Numbered from the stretch's first letter, positions 45,255 through 55,136 are shown. The stretch is 64,000 nucleotides of DNA from an uncultured Tenacibaculum sp. (GCA_937922085.1 CAKZVD010000003.1:186001-250000), one strand, 5' to 3'. A program made the numbers and translations. The notes: generated from the letters alone by a model not told the origin.

Positions 45255-45369
45255 TTACTTCTTTTGAAAAATTATACTGTCGACAAAAATAGAACATATT
45301 TTCTTGTTTTTATAATTTTTATAAAAATATTTCAGTCATTATTTAAACAAACAAGTCTTCTAGTTTTCT

Positions 45370-45377
45370 TAAATTTG
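45370..45377 (+). promoter_or_regulatory. -7 box of fumC
   Basis: TAAATTTG fits TAnnTTTG and lies 29 bp before the ATG, giving a leader of roughly 20 to 25 nt. Confidence 0.55.
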
Positions 45378-45406
45378 AAAACTCTTTAAAATTAATAACA
45401 TATATA

Positions 45407-46804
45407 ATGGAATATAGAATTGAGAAAGATACTATGGGTGAGGTAAAAGTACCTGCCGATAAATATTGGGGAGCGCAAACTGAGCGTTCTAGAAATAATT
45501 TTAAAATTGGTCCTGCTGGTACTATGCCTTTAGAAGTTGTTTATGGTTTTGCTTACTTAAAAAAAGCTGCTGCATATACAAATGCTGAATTAGGTGTTTT
45601 AACAGAAGAAAAACGTGATTTAATTGCAAAGGTTTGTGATGAAATTTTAGCAGGCAAGTTAGATGATCAGTTTCCATTAGTAGTATGGCAAACAGGTTCT
45701 GGTACTCAAAGTAACATGAATGTTAATGAAGTAGTAGCAAACAGAGCTCACGAAATTGCTGGTAAAAAAATTGGCGAAGGTGAAAAAACAATTCAACCTA
45801 ACGATGATGTTAATAAATCACAATCATCAAACGATACATTTCCTACAGGAATGCATATTGCTGCTTATAAGAAAATTGTAGAAGTAACGATTCCTGGAGT
45901 AGAACAATTACGTGATACTTTACAAGCAAAATCAGAGGCTTTTAAAGATGTTGTAAAAATTGGACGTACGCATTTAATGGATGCTACTCCCCTAACCTTA
46001 GGACAAGAATTTTCTGGTTATGTTGCTCAATTAAATTTTGGTTTAAAAGCCTTAAAAAGATCTTTAGAACATTTAAGTCAATTAGCTTTAGGAGGTACTG
46101 CTGTAGGAACTGGATTAAATACACCTAAAGGATATGATGTTTTAGTTGCAAAGTATATTGCAGATTTTACAGAATTACCTTTTATAACTGCCGAAAATAA
46201 ATTTGAAGCATTAGCTGCACACGATGCTTTAGTTGAAACACATGGTTCTTTAAAACAATTAGCTGTTTCTTTAAATAAAATAGCTAATGATATTCGTTTA
46301 ATGGCTTCTGGTCCTCGTTCTGGTATTGGAGAATTAATTATTCCTGCTAACGAACCAGGTTCTTCTATTATGCCAGGTAAAGTAAACCCTACACAAGCTG
46401 AAGCAATTACAATGGTTTGTGCACAAGTAATGGGTAATGATGTAGCTGTAACTGTTGGGGGTACTCAAGGTCATTATGAATTAAATGTATTTAAGCCTAT
46501 GATGGCTGCAAACGTATTACAATCGGCACAATTAATAGGTGATGCTTGTAAGTCTTTTGACGAAAACTGTGCTGCTGGTATTGAACCAAATCATAATAGA
46601 ATTAATGAATTAGTAAATAACTCTTTAATGTTAGTTACTGCTTTAAATACTAAAATTGGTTATTACAAGGCTGCTGAAATAGCAAATACAGCACATGCCA
46701 ATGGTACTACTTTAAAAGAAGAAGCGGTACGTTTAGGTCATGTTACTCCAGAAGAATATGATGCTTGGGTAATACCTGCTGATATGACTAGTGGTTTAAA
46801 ATAA
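45407..46804 (+). CDS. fumC: class II fumarate hydratase
   Basis: The 465-residue protein contains the class II fumarase signature [11 protein letters not shown] and the early segments [13 protein letters not shown] and [15 protein letters not shown]. It interconverts fumarate and malate in the citric acid cycle in the cytoplasm. It is a single transcription unit with its own promoter and a perfect hairpin terminator directly downstream. Confidence 0.97.
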   Translation: MEYRIEKDTMGEVKVPADKYWGAQTERSRNNFKIGPAGTMPLEVVYGFAYLKKAAAYTNAELGVLTEEKRDLIAKVCDEILAGKLDDQFPLVVWQTGSGTQSNMNVNEVVANRAHEIAGKKIGEGEKTIQPNDDVNKSQSSNDTFPTGMHIAAYKKIVEVTIPGVEQLRDTLQAKSEAFKDVVKIGRTHLMDATPLTLGQEFSGYVAQLNFGLKALKRSLEHLSQLALGGTAVGTGLNTPKGYDVLVAKYIADFTELPFITAENKFEALAAHDALVETHGSLKQLAVSLNKIANDIRLMASGPRSGIGELIIPANEPGSSIMPGKVNPTQAEAITMVCAQVMGNDVAVTVGGTQGHYELNVFKPMMAANVLQSAQLIGDACKSFDENCAAGIEPNHNRINELVNNSLMLVTALNTKIGYYKAAEIANTAHANGTTLKEEAVRLGHVTPEEYDAWVIPADMTSGLK

Positions 46805-46827
46805 AACTTCATTCATTTATAAAAATG

Positions 46828-46862
46828 AAAAAAAGCTTGTGAAAATTTCACAAGCTTTTTTT
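46828..46862 (+). terminator. terminator of fumC
   Basis: AAAAAAAGCTTGTGAAA (46828-46844) and its exact complement (46846-46862) form a 17-bp stem around one base, with a T-run on the plus strand. Confidence 0.85.
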
Positions 46863-46953
46863 ATACTAATTTTACACCTCTCTATATGCATAAAAACTGT
46901 CTAAATATTTTTAATTTATAATTCTGAAAGATGCTATTCAAAACAAACAATTA

Positions 46954-49900
46954 TTAATTCTTAATAATTAATTTCTTTCTTATTTTACTACCTGTAACGA
47001 ATTTTACTTCTACAATAAAAACTCCTGGCAGTAAATTAGACACATCTAATAATTTCATTTTATTAGTCATGTTTAGCTCTAATTTAAGAGAAGCTTGTTG
47101 GTCAAAAATTCGGACCATAGTTCCTTCCCAGTCTTCTGTTTCTATAGTTACTTGTTGGGTACTAGTTGGATTTGGAAACATTTGAATTGTAAATTCAGAA
47201 GCTAATTTCCCTTTTTTTACAAGTTCCATTTTATCAAAATTAGGACCTCCATTATGAGTAAAAGTTATTAATTGTACTTTGTACGTCCCTGGAGCTAAAT
47301 CAATAGTTTTTTCTACAGTATTCCATACGCTCCAATTTCCTGAAACTACTGTAGCAAAATCTAAAACGCCATAACTTGTACCATCTATAAACAATTCACA
47401 ACTTCGGTCTACATCAGATCCATTGGAGTAAGTAAATAGAAATTTTGTTTTTCCGCTTTCAGAAACACGCACTTCTCCCCACTCAATAAAACTATCTTTA
47501 CCTCCGAAATCTACAAATCCAGTTCCTGTGAATCCAGAAATGTCATTACGATTTCTTGTACTTACTTGTCTCGTTCTATCTTCTCCTTGATAAGTAACAT
47601 AATTATTAGTAATTGCTTCTTCTTTTACACTAACAGTAATACTGTCTTCTAAATTCCCATCTTCAGTTTTAACATTGATTATAGTATTACCTACAGACAA
47701 GGCAATTACTTCTCCTAAATCGTTTACATACGCTATTTCTTCATTAGAAGAAGACCAAACGATGTTTCTATTTGTAGCATCAGATGGAGAAACTTCAGCT
47801 TCTACTGTCATTTCTTCCCCTATATTTAATGTAACATCTGCTTGATTAATGGTAATTTCTGTAACAGAAATAATTGTCTTTGATACGATTACTTTTATAC
47901 TATCTAAAATCATTTCATTGGATACTAATGTCACAATTAAATCTGCTTCTCCTTGTGCTATCGCTGTTACTGCACCAGTATCGGGGTTAACTGCTATAAT
48001 ATTTTCATTGGAAGAAGACCAAACGATATTTTGATTTGTGGCATCTGATGGAGAAATTCCAGCTTCTACTGTTATTTCTTCTCCTATATTTAATGTAACA
48101 TCAGTTTCATTAATCGTAATTCCTGTAACAGGAATCGTTGTATCTGTATCAGGTGTAGTATCTGACACAATTACTTTTGTACTATCAAAAACCATTTCAT
48201 TAGATACTGACGTCAAAATGATATCTGCCTCTCCATTTGCTATCGCTGTTATTACACCAGTATCTGGGTGAACAGTAACCACATTTTCATTAGAAGAAGA
48301 CCATTTAACTGATTTATTGGTGGCATTAGAAGGAAATAGATGATAATTAGGAGCAGAAATTGTATTTCCTGATACTAGCTTTATAGCCTCAAAGTTTTTG
48401 AGTTCAATATCTGAAACCGCTACAAAATCTTCATCAGTATCTTCTACATAATACCAACCCGATTGAACACGACTTTGTAAACCATCTTTAACTGCAACGG
48501 CAAAAATAGCTGTTCGGTTTGCGTTAAAAGTAATCGTTTCTCCATTATATTTATGAGCTTCGTCAAGATCTAAGTCTTTCATTATACTTGAATCTAAATA
48601 TGACGGCACCTCCCCATAGCTATAGTATACGGTACTACCAGGTTCTGAAATAATTTTAAATTGTACTTCTTCATTATGAACACCTGGTGTTACCGAAAAA
48701 TAAGGTCTTTCAGGAATTGCCTTAGGATCTACATTATCTTTAAAATGAGCAGCATCCATAATATCAACGACTTTTACATCGTTTATAAAAAAGGAGCTTT
48801 TAGTATCAAGATATAGCTTGTTATCATCTCTTTGATTTGGTGTTCCTGGATTATCTCTTAACAGTTGAAATCCGTTACGAAAACCATAAATAGTTACATT
48901 TTCAGCAATAGTCCATCCTTTTGTAGCTACTTTAAATAAATGATCATACGTCGCAGAAGCATAAATCCCTTGCCCTGCATTCCATCTACTTAATGGCATT
49001 ACATCATCTCTCAGTACTTTTACATTTTTAAGATGCAAATTTCTCATATAAGTAATTGCTAAACCGTTCCAACCTATAGTATTCATTGATGTGAAATTTT
49101 CAAATACGTTATCGGTATTATATTTTCCATTTAATTCTAGGTCTACTATAGCAAGTCCATTTACACCTCCATAATTAACACTATTCTTAAAGAAGTTAAT
49201 TCCTACATGTTTTGCATTTACTAACTTCTGTCCACCTCCTTGTGATGGATTATCATGTAAACTGTAATCATATTTATGTAAATCATCTGGAGCCCTTCTT
49301 GAAATTATTGCGAAACCTGTAAAATTTTGATCCGTTGCCACATTTCCATCCCATCTTACTGTTGCACCAGTAGTTGCCCAAAAACCGATTCCTGAATGAC
49401 CGTGATCTCCATTTTGTCTCAATTTTTCATTCCAATCGCCTGTATTATTTACAGATCCTTTGGAATAAATCGCTATATTTCTTCTAAAACCTCCTAATTC
49501 TGATCCATTTTCATCTGTAAAATGAGATCCTAGTACATTGTAGGAAGCATTATCGTCAAACCAAACATTAGATTCATGATTTACAAATCCCCAGCCTGGG
49601 CTTCCCCATACTACACAACCTTGTACATAACCACTTTTTCCATTTTTATCAGTATCTCCAGCTCTATGAAAGTGCAAAGCATATCTTCCCACAACGTTGG
49701 TAGTAGGTGATATTACTGGTTTTTCTAATTCAATGGCTTTATTAGTTCTTCCTAATTCTTCTAACTGAACATATTTCATATCAACTTCTTGTTGATGCAT
49801 AAACATAATATGTCCTCTTCGATGTACATCTGTTTTGTTTTCTGATTCTATAATTATATTTCTAGAATAGTTAGCTACATAAGGGTATAAACCTTTAAAA

Positions 49901-50658
49901 GCCTCATTTGATGATGCTATTGTTCTATTGTTTTTCGTAGGATGATCTAAGGTAATTGTGGTACCAACCATGTTTTTAATTGTAAACTCTTCTTGTTGTT
50001 TCTGAAAAATTCCTGACAATACTATTCGATCACCTATATTCCAATTAAGAGGAGTCTTTTCCAATTCAAAAGACGAAGTTCCTGCAGGAAACCATTGATT
50101 TGCTTTAACAAAACTTGTTTTTTTAGCTCCATGCCATTCCACTTTACCTAAAGCGATAATACCTCTACTTAATAAACTAGAATCATGGTGAATATTAATA
50201 TCTCCATTATCTAAAATAAGAATTCTTGCTTCTACACCTTGTTTTATAGGATCATTTTCCGTTCCTATAATCAGGTTACTATGGGGCATTGTTACTAGTG
50301 TTTCTATGTAAAGTTGTGTATTAACTTCTGTAGAAAAATTTAGAGTTCCATCTACTCGTATGGTAGACAATCGTTGCTCAAATACATCATTTACTGTAAC
50401 GGTAATAGATTTAGGGATAATTACTTTGGCTTCATTGGAAGGTATTGCTCCTCCCCAAGTAGCAACATCATTCCACATTCCAGATTGAACAGCTCTATGG
50501 GTTGCATTGCTATCTGGAGCCAAACGCATTGATTGATGCACATGTCCTTGATGTCCTTGATTTTGATGATTATGTTGTGAAAAAATTAAATTATTAGTAC
50601 AGACAATGATTATTGTTAGTATTAGTTTAGTTTTTAAATAGGGAATTTTTAGTTTCAT
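46954..50658 (-). CDS. large secreted G8/Ig-like/CBM35 protein with type IX sorting signal
   Basis: A start at the ATG at 50656-50658 gives a proper signal peptide (MKLKIPYLKTKLIL... ending LIFSQ), 1234 residues. A His-rich linker leads to a G8 domain (MWNDVATWGGAIPSNEAKVIIPKS) and a right-handed beta-helix with RYALHFHRAGDTDKNGKS and HGHSGIGFW. Three BIG2-like Ig domains follow (about 780-1030, with WSSSNE in each) and a CBM35-like module (VTYQGEDRTRQ, WGEVRVSESGK). The end, FPNPTST...RKKLIIKN, is a type IX secretion tail. G8/beta-helix proteins relate to the CEMIP/TMEM2 hyaluronan-binding enzymes. The protein is probably a surface or released polysaccharide-binding or degrading factor. Confidence 0.85.
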   Translation of the reverse strand: MKLKIPYLKTKLILTIIIVCTNNLIFSQHNHQNQGHQGHVHQSMRLAPDSNATHRAVQSGMWNDVATWGGAIPSNEAKVIIPKSITVTVNDVFEQRLSTIRVDGTLNFSTEVNTQLYIETLVTMPHSNLIIGTENDPIKQGVEARILILDNGDINIHHDSSLLSRGIIALGKVEWHGAKKTSFVKANQWFPAGTSSFELEKTPLNWNIGDRIVLSGIFQKQQEEFTIKNMVGTTITLDHPTKNNRTIASSNEAFKGLYPYVANYSRNIIIESENKTDVHRRGHIMFMHQQEVDMKYVQLEELGRTNKAIELEKPVISPTTNVVGRYALHFHRAGDTDKNGKSGYVQGCVVWGSPGWGFVNHESNVWFDDNASYNVLGSHFTDENGSELGGFRRNIAIYSKGSVNNTGDWNEKLRQNGDHGHSGIGFWATTGATVRWDGNVATDQNFTGFAIISRRAPDDLHKYDYSLHDNPSQGGGQKLVNAKHVGINFFKNSVNYGGVNGLAIVDLELNGKYNTDNVFENFTSMNTIGWNGLAITYMRNLHLKNVKVLRDDVMPLSRWNAGQGIYASATYDHLFKVATKGWTIAENVTIYGFRNGFQLLRDNPGTPNQRDDNKLYLDTKSSFFINDVKVVDIMDAAHFKDNVDPKAIPERPYFSVTPGVHNEEVQFKIISEPGSTVYYSYGEVPSYLDSSIMKDLDLDEAHKYNGETITFNANRTAIFAVAVKDGLQSRVQSGWYYVEDTDEDFVAVSDIELKNFEAIKLVSGNTISAPNYHLFPSNATNKSVKWSSSNENVVTVHPDTGVITAIANGEADIILTSVSNEMVFDSTKVIVSDTTPDTDTTIPVTGITINETDVTLNIGEEITVEAGISPSDATNQNIVWSSSNENIIAVNPDTGAVTAIAQGEADLIVTLVSNEMILDSIKVIVSKTIISVTEITINQADVTLNIGEEMTVEAEVSPSDATNRNIVWSSSNEEIAYVNDLGEVIALSVGNTIINVKTEDGNLEDSITVSVKEEAITNNYVTYQGEDRTRQVSTRNRNDISGFTGTGFVDFGGKDSFIEWGEVRVSESGKTKFLFTYSNGSDVDRSCELFIDGTSYGVLDFATVVSGNWSVWNTVEKTIDLAPGTYKVQLITFTHNGGPNFDKMELVKKGKLASEFTIQMFPNPTSTQQVTIETEDWEGTMVRIFDQQASLKLELNMTNKMKLLDVSNLLPGVFIVEVKFVTGSKIRKKLIIKN
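47720..48330 (-). repeat. near-identical DNA repeats coding the BIG2 Ig-like domains
   Basis: The three Ig-like domains are encoded by DNA repeats of about 250-300 bp. Shared protein patterns include VTLNIGEE, SPSDATN and IVWSSSNE. The similarity of adjacent copies makes recombination and copy-number change likely. Confidence 0.6.
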
Positions 50659-51336
50659 GATGATGATGTTAAATAAATTCAACTTTAGGTTTATACAAAT
50701 TTGATTGTTATATTCTTTAATTTCTAAAAAACAAAACTATTTAAACCAATGAAGATTCAACTCCCTGAAAACAGTGTTTCTTATCTAAATTCCTTTATGA
50801 AATATTAAATGTCAGTTTACCTTATTATGTAAATTTAAGAAACTCGCTATACGTTTAGTCTTAAAATGAATCATCTAAACGCTATCAAGCTAAAGGTATT
50901 CATTATGAAATAATCTATTATTAATCGTACTTTTTATTTATTTACAACAAAAACTTCTTTCAATTGTTTTAGCATATTTCCATTTTCTAAAACAGTAATT
51001 TCTCTAATTTTATCTGCAATTTTTCTACGTATTTCTTTTCTTTTAATTTATACAGCATTTCATTGTCTTACAATAATTCTGTTATGTTTAACTGGATAAA
51101 GAAAAAATACTTTCCAAATAAAAGAAGCAAAATCTTCTGATAAAAAAACTATATAGAAAGCATTTTAAAATTAATTAGTTAAAAACGAACAACCTAACAA
51201 TAACATCCTTTTTAGAAAAGAAGGCATCAGCATTCATTAAAAGACAGACTAATTTAAAACATCGTTGGTAACAACAGCTTATTTTCAGAAAATTCTTCTA
51301 CTTTTGCTTTCCTTTTTTTATATTTAAAACAAAAAC
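50659..51336. other. gene-free stretch with a possible gene remnant
   Basis: No intact gene is seen in about 680 bp. On the minus strand, about 50937-51050, a 37-codon frame reads like the end of a real protein (KRKEIRRKIADKIREI...KQLKEVFVVNK, then stop) but is preceded by a stop. It could be a degraded gene. The right end carries the TACTTTTG -7 box of the deaminase gene at 51299-51306. Confidence 0.35.
51299..51306 (+). promoter_or_regulatory. -7 box of the guanine deaminase gene
   Basis: TACTTTTG matches TAnnTTTG and lies 30 bp before the ATG. No convincing -33 box was found. Confidence 0.5.
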
Positions 51337-51810
51337 ATGAATACACACGAAACATTTATGAGTGAAGCTGTTAAAGCTGCTCTAAAAGGAATGCAAAACA
51401 ATGAAGGCGGGCCATTTGGTTGCATTATTGTTAAGGATGGTGAAATTATAGGTCGTGGTAATAACAAAGTTACTTCTACAAATGACCCTACTGCACATGC
51501 AGAAGTAACTGCTATTAGAGATGCTTGTAAAAACTTAAGTTCATTTCAATTAGAAGGATGTATTATATATACTTCTTGCGAACCTTGCCCTATGTGTTTA
51601 GGCGCTATTTATTGGGCACGTCCTGATAAAGTATATTACGGAAGTAATCAAGTAGATGCAGCAAATATAGGCTTCGATGATGAGTTCATTTATAAGGAAA
51701 TTCCATTACCATACGAAAAACGTAGTATTCCTTTTGAGCAGGTTGGACGAGAAATTGCTTTAGAACCTTTTGAAAAATGGACAGAAAAGAATGATAAAAT
51801 AGAATATTAA
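51337..51810 (+). CDS. guaD: guanine deaminase
   Basis: The 157-residue cytidine-deaminase-fold protein matches the Bacillus subtilis guanine deaminase across its length. It shares GGPFGCIIVKDGEIIGRG, the zinc-binding TAHAEVTAI, the SCEPCPMCLGAIYWARP motif, and the C-terminal GFDDEFIYKEI. It turns guanine into xanthine. It has its own promoter and a downstream terminator hairpin. Confidence 0.93.
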   Translation: MNTHETFMSEAVKAALKGMQNNEGGPFGCIIVKDGEIIGRGNNKVTSTNDPTAHAEVTAIRDACKNLSSFQLEGCIIYTSCEPCPMCLGAIYWARPDKVYYGSNQVDAANIGFDDEFIYKEIPLPYEKRSIPFEQVGREIALEPFEKWTEKNDKIEY

Positions 51811-51815
51811 TTATT

Positions 51816-51841
51816 AAACCTTACTTAAATTAGTAAGGTTT
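51816..51841 (+). terminator. terminator of guaD
   Basis: AAACCTTACT and AGTAAGGTTT form a 10-bp stem with a 6-nt loop, followed by T-rich sequence. Confidence 0.75.
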
Positions 51842-51856
51842 TATTATTTACTCTTT

Positions 51857-52726
51857 ATGGTTAAATTAGAAAATAAAGAATTACAGATAGAATTAAATAC
51901 TCTAGGTGCTGAGTTAACTAAAGTATATTCTAAAGAAACTAAACTTGATTATTTATGGAATGGAGATTCAAAGTTTTGGAAAAGACAAGCTCCAATTTTA
52001 TTTCCTTTTGTTGGTAAATTAAAAGAAGATAGTTACTTTATTGATAATAAACCATATAAACTATCTCAACATGGGTTTGCAAGAGATGCTGAATTTGAAA
52101 TAATTTTTCAAAATGATTCAGAAGTAATTTTTGAACTTTCTTTTTCTGAAAAAACACTTCTCTTTTATCCTTTTAAATTTCAGCTTATAATTCATTATAA
52201 ATTAATTGAAAATCAACTACAAATTAAGTACTCTGTAATTAATAAAGATATTAAAGATTTATATTTTTCTATAGGAGCACATCCAGCTTTTAAATGTCCT
52301 CTAACAGCAGAAAGTAAATTTTCTGATTATTATATTGAATTTGAATATAGTGAAAACCCTAATCAGTTTTTACTAAATCAGAAAAACGGATTGCGTATAG
52401 AAAAACCAACTTCTAAAAAAATAGGAAATAATTTAGAATTAGACTATGCGTTGTTTTCTAAAGATGCTTTAATTTTTAAAGATATTCAATCTAAAAAGAT
52501 AAGTTTAAAATCTAATAAACATCATCATGGAATTGATTTTGAAATTGATTATTGGCAGTTTTTCGCTTTTTGGACTAAACAAAATGCGCCATTTCTTTGC
52601 TTTGAACCATGGATGGGAGCAGCTGATTTAGAAAATACAGACCAAAATTTTAAAACAAAAGATGGCATTCTTCAATTAGCTAAAAATGAGGAATACCATA
52701 ATGATTATAAAATTCGTTTTTTTTAA
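51857..52726 (+). CDS. aldose 1-epimerase-family protein
   Basis: The galactose-mutarotase fold shows LFPFVGKLKEDSYFIDNKPYKLSQHGFARDAEF, SIGAHPAFKCPL, and FLCFEPWMGAAD. It probably interconverts the anomers of a sugar or sugar phosphate. Length 289 is normal. The exact sugar is not evident. It lies just after the guaD terminator and is convergent with the DinB-like gene. Confidence 0.88.
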   Translation: MVKLENKELQIELNTLGAELTKVYSKETKLDYLWNGDSKFWKRQAPILFPFVGKLKEDSYFIDNKPYKLSQHGFARDAEFEIIFQNDSEVIFELSFSEKTLLFYPFKFQLIIHYKLIENQLQIKYSVINKDIKDLYFSIGAHPAFKCPLTAESKFSDYYIEFEYSENPNQFLLNQKNGLRIEKPTSKKIGNNLELDYALFSKDALIFKDIQSKKISLKSNKHHHGIDFEIDYWQFFAFWTKQNAPFLCFEPWMGAADLENTDQNFKTKDGILQLAKNEEYHNDYKIRFF

Positions 52727-52729
52727 AAA

Positions 52730-53236
52730 CTATAAATATCTTTCTTTAATAACTTCTAAATGGTGTTTTTGGTGCCCTCCTATTACCATACCTAAAGCTC
52801 TAACAGATATTTTATTTCCAGATCCTGTTCCTATTTTTAATAAGTCTTCATCTGTAAAGCTTTTAAATAATTGAATAGTTCCTTTACGTAACACACTCAT
52901 TTCTTCTAGTAATTCATTAAAATCACGCTGTTGTGCTATCGAATTTTCAACAAATAAATCTTGATCAAAACCTGGTAAGTCAGTTTTATCCCCTCTAGAA
53001 AAACACAAAGCTCTGTAACAAAAAACACGTTCAGAATCAATTAAGTGTTGTATTAATTCTTTAATTGTCCATTTATCTTCAGCATATTTATAATTCTGCT
53101 TTTCATTAGAAATATTTTTTAAGCTCGTTTCAAAGTCATCTTGTACTAACTTTAAGTTATCTATTATTGATTTTTCACTATCTAATAAGGTTATAAAAGA
53201 AGAGAAATATGGAACATATTCTGTCTTAGGTATCAT
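52730..53236 (-). CDS. DinB-like metal-binding protein
   Basis: The 168-residue four-helix protein shows WTIKELIQHLIDSERVFCYRALCFSRGD and a C-terminal GGHQKHHLEVIKERY. The histidines lie in the expected metal-binding places. DinB-like proteins include nucleophile-dependent hydrolases and transferases of small thiols; the function of this one is unknown. Confidence 0.85.
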   Translation of the reverse strand: MIPKTEYVPYFSSFITLLDSEKSIIDNLKLVQDDFETSLKNISNEKQNYKYAEDKWTIKELIQHLIDSERVFCYRALCFSRGDKTDLPGFDQDLFVENSIAQQRDFNELLEEMSVLRKGTIQLFKSFTDEDLLKIGTGSGNKISVRALGMVIGGHQKHHLEVIKERYL

Positions 53237-53358
53237 ACTTTATTTAAAATTCGTTTAAGCAACTAAAGTAATTATAAAAGCCATAAATGACAAGAGTTAA
53301 ACCGAAAAGAGATGAACCCATTTTATTTATATTAGTTAACAAGCTAAAACAAAAAAAC

Positions 53359-53397
53359 AGACAGAGTTGTCTATTTAAAATATTATTTATATATTTG
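53359..53397 (+). promoter_or_regulatory. TetR operator and leaderless promoter
   Basis: The palindrome AGACAGAGTTGTCT (53359-53372) overlaps the -33 TTG (53367-53369). A 20-bp gap follows, then a perfect TATATTTG (53390-53397). The box ends 4 bp before the GTG start of the TetR gene, so the message is probably leaderless and the operator would block the promoter. Confidence 0.75.
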
Positions 53398-53401
53398 TAC
53401 T

Positions 53402-53962
53402 GTGAAACAATCGAAAACAAAACAACACATTACAGAAATAGCTTCTATGTTATTTTATAAGAATGGTTATAATTCAACTGGAATAAATGAAATAATAGCT
53501 GAGTCAGAAATTGCAAAAGCAACATTATATAATCATTTTAAATCTAAAGAAGATATTTGTTTGGCATATTTAAAATATAAAAACTATACCTTTTCTAGTA
53601 ACATAGAAACATTTTGTAATTCCAGAAATGAAGGTAAAGAACAAATTTATGCCATTTTCGATTTCTTAAGTTCATTTTTTAGGGAAAAAGACTTTAATGG
53701 TTGTTGGTGTATTAAAACTATTTCTGAAATACCAATAGACGATACAAGAATAAGAAATGAAATTCAGTTACAAAAAAGGCAGTTAATTAATTTTTTTAAA
53801 GAATTGATTAATAAAAACATCCCTTCTATTACAGAATTAGAATCTTTAACATTATCTAAACAGATATATTTGTTATATGAAAGTGCTGTTTCAGAAAGTC
53901 ATTTGCATCAAAATGATTGGCCTATTATTGAAGCTAAAAAACTCTGTGAAAAAATAATTTAA
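53402..53962 (+). CDS. TetR-family transcriptional repressor
   Basis: The TetR helix-turn-helix (YNSTGINEIIAESEIAKATLYNHFKSKEDICLAYL) starts near residue 20 of 186. The GTG at 53402 follows the -7 box directly. A related operator (53979-53992) lies in front of the next operon, 70 bp downstream. The C-terminal ligand domain is of the TetR C-11-like kind, which often senses electrophiles or lipophilic compounds; the actual ligand is unknown. Confidence 0.9.
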   Translation: MKQSKTKQHITEIASMLFYKNGYNSTGINEIIAESEIAKATLYNHFKSKEDICLAYLKYKNYTFSSNIETFCNSRNEGKEQIYAIFDFLSSFFREKDFNGCWCIKTISEIPIDDTRIRNEIQLQKRQLINFFKELINKNIPSITELESLTLSKQIYLLYESAVSESHLHQNDWPIIEAKKLCEKII

Positions 53963-53978
53963 TTTTTTACATCAAAAA

Positions 53979-53992
53979 AGACAGACCTGTCT
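53979..53992 (+). promoter_or_regulatory. TetR operator before the SDR operon
   Basis: AGACAG-AC-CTGTCT is a perfect palindrome. It matches the site upstream of tetR at 12 of 14 positions and shares the consensus AGACAGAnnTGTCT. It lies 40 bp upstream of the SDR start, so the same repressor should govern both. Confidence 0.7.
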
Positions 53993-54031
53993 GTTCAATA
54001 TAAATATTAATAATTATAAATAAAAAAAGAC

Positions 54032-54778
54032 ATGAGTAATTTTCAAAACAAAGTAGCAATTATTGTAGGTGGTACAAGCGGAATTGGTAATGCAACAGCA
54101 AATCAATTATTAAATGAAGGAGCAATCGTACATATTGTAGGTAGAAGCACTGAGAAAGTAGCTGATGCGGCTAATTTACATAAACATAAAGTAGACATTA
54201 CTAATATTGAAGAAGTTACAAATTTTATTAATGTAATTTCTTCTTTAGATAAAGTTGATTATTTAGTAAATGCTTCAGGTATTTTTGGTCCAAAACCATT
54301 TTTAGATCACACTGTTGAAGATTATGACTCTTATTTAGATTTAAACAGAGGTTTTTTCTTTATTACACAAGGAATTGCAAAAAAAATGAAGGAAAACAAT
54401 AGTGGTTCTATTGTAAATGTAGGTTCTATGTGGGCAAAACAGGCAGTTAAAGCAACTCCTTCATCTGCTTATTCTATGCAAAAAGCAGGATTACATTCTT
54501 TAACGCAACATTTAGCTATGGAGTTAGCTGATTTTGGTATTCGTGTAAATGCTGTTTCTCCTGCTGTAGTTAAAACTCCTGTTTATCATGGCGTCTTTGG
54601 AGGTAAAGAAGCGGCTGAAGAAGCTTTAGAATCATTTGATGCTTTTCATCCTATTGGAAGAAACGGTTTAGCAGATGATGTAGCAAATAGTATTACTTTC
54701 TTATTATCTGAAAAATCATCTTGGGTAACTGGTGCTATTTGGGATGTTGATGGTGGTGTAATTGCTGGTCGTAACTAA
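54032..54778 (+). CDS. SDR-family oxidoreductase
   Basis: A standard short-chain dehydrogenase of 248 residues: [15 protein letters not shown] nucleotide site, NASGIFG, the catalytic serine in [16 protein letters not shown] (YxxxK present), and a C-terminal VDGGVIAG. It would reduce or oxidise a small carbonyl or alcohol with NAD(P). It lies under TetR control and is followed 23 bp later by an AhpD-like gene, a common detoxification pairing. Confidence 0.95.
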   Translation: MSNFQNKVAIIVGGTSGIGNATANQLLNEGAIVHIVGRSTEKVADAANLHKHKVDITNIEEVTNFINVISSLDKVDYLVNASGIFGPKPFLDHTVEDYDSYLDLNRGFFFITQGIAKKMKENNSGSIVNVGSMWAKQAVKATPSSAYSMQKAGLHSLTQHLAMELADFGIRVNAVSPAVVKTPVYHGVFGGKEAAEEALESFDAFHPIGRNGLADDVANSITFLLSEKSSWVTGAIWDVDGGVIAGRN

Positions 54779-54801
54779 TTTTAACTATTAAAAAAGAAAA
54801 T

Positions 54802-55110
54802 ATGTATTTCAATATTAAAGATTTATTTACCAAATTAGGAAGTTTAGGTAAAAAAGCTCCAAAATCAATGACTACTTTTCAGGAGTTTGATAAAGCTGCT
54901 ATGGAAGATGGTGCTATACCAGCAAAATATAAAGAATTAATTGCATTAGGTGTAGCATTAACTACACAATGTGTGTATTGTTTAGAAATTCATAAAGAAA
55001 AGGCAATTAAAGCGGGTGCTACTGAAGAAGAGTTAGCTGAGGTTACTTTTGTTGCTGCTGCTTTAAGAGCAGGTGCTGCTGTAACGCATGGTACACATAT
55101 TATAAAATAA
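54802..55110 (+). CDS. carboxymuconolactone decarboxylase/AhpD-like protein
   Basis: The 102-residue all-helical protein has the CxxCxxxH motif (CVYCLEIH) of AhpD-like alkylhydroperoxidase proteins, with IPAKYKELIALGVAL ahead of it. It likely protects against peroxides or reactive carbonyls using the cysteine pair. Co-transcribed with the SDR gene and closed by a hairpin terminator. Confidence 0.92.
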   Translation: MYFNIKDLFTKLGSLGKKAPKSMTTFQEFDKAAMEDGAIPAKYKELIALGVALTTQCVYCLEIHKEKAIKAGATEEELAEVTFVAAALRAGAAVTHGTHIIK

Positions 55111-55136
55111 TTATATACAAGTTTATTCATTCTAAT

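Noticed and set aside
45016..45297. 93-residue minus-strand protein
   Set aside because: It overlaps the better-supported 57-residue frame and a terminator, and its sequence shows no signal, helix pattern or family likeness.
47849..48271. Two plus-strand frames within the large secreted-protein gene
   Set aside because: They are repeats of the opposite strand of the Ig-domain coding DNA and have no features of their own.
50752..50760. AAGATTCAA as a further LytTR half-site
   Set aside because: No partner repeat lies 21 bp away and no -7 box is at the matching distance.
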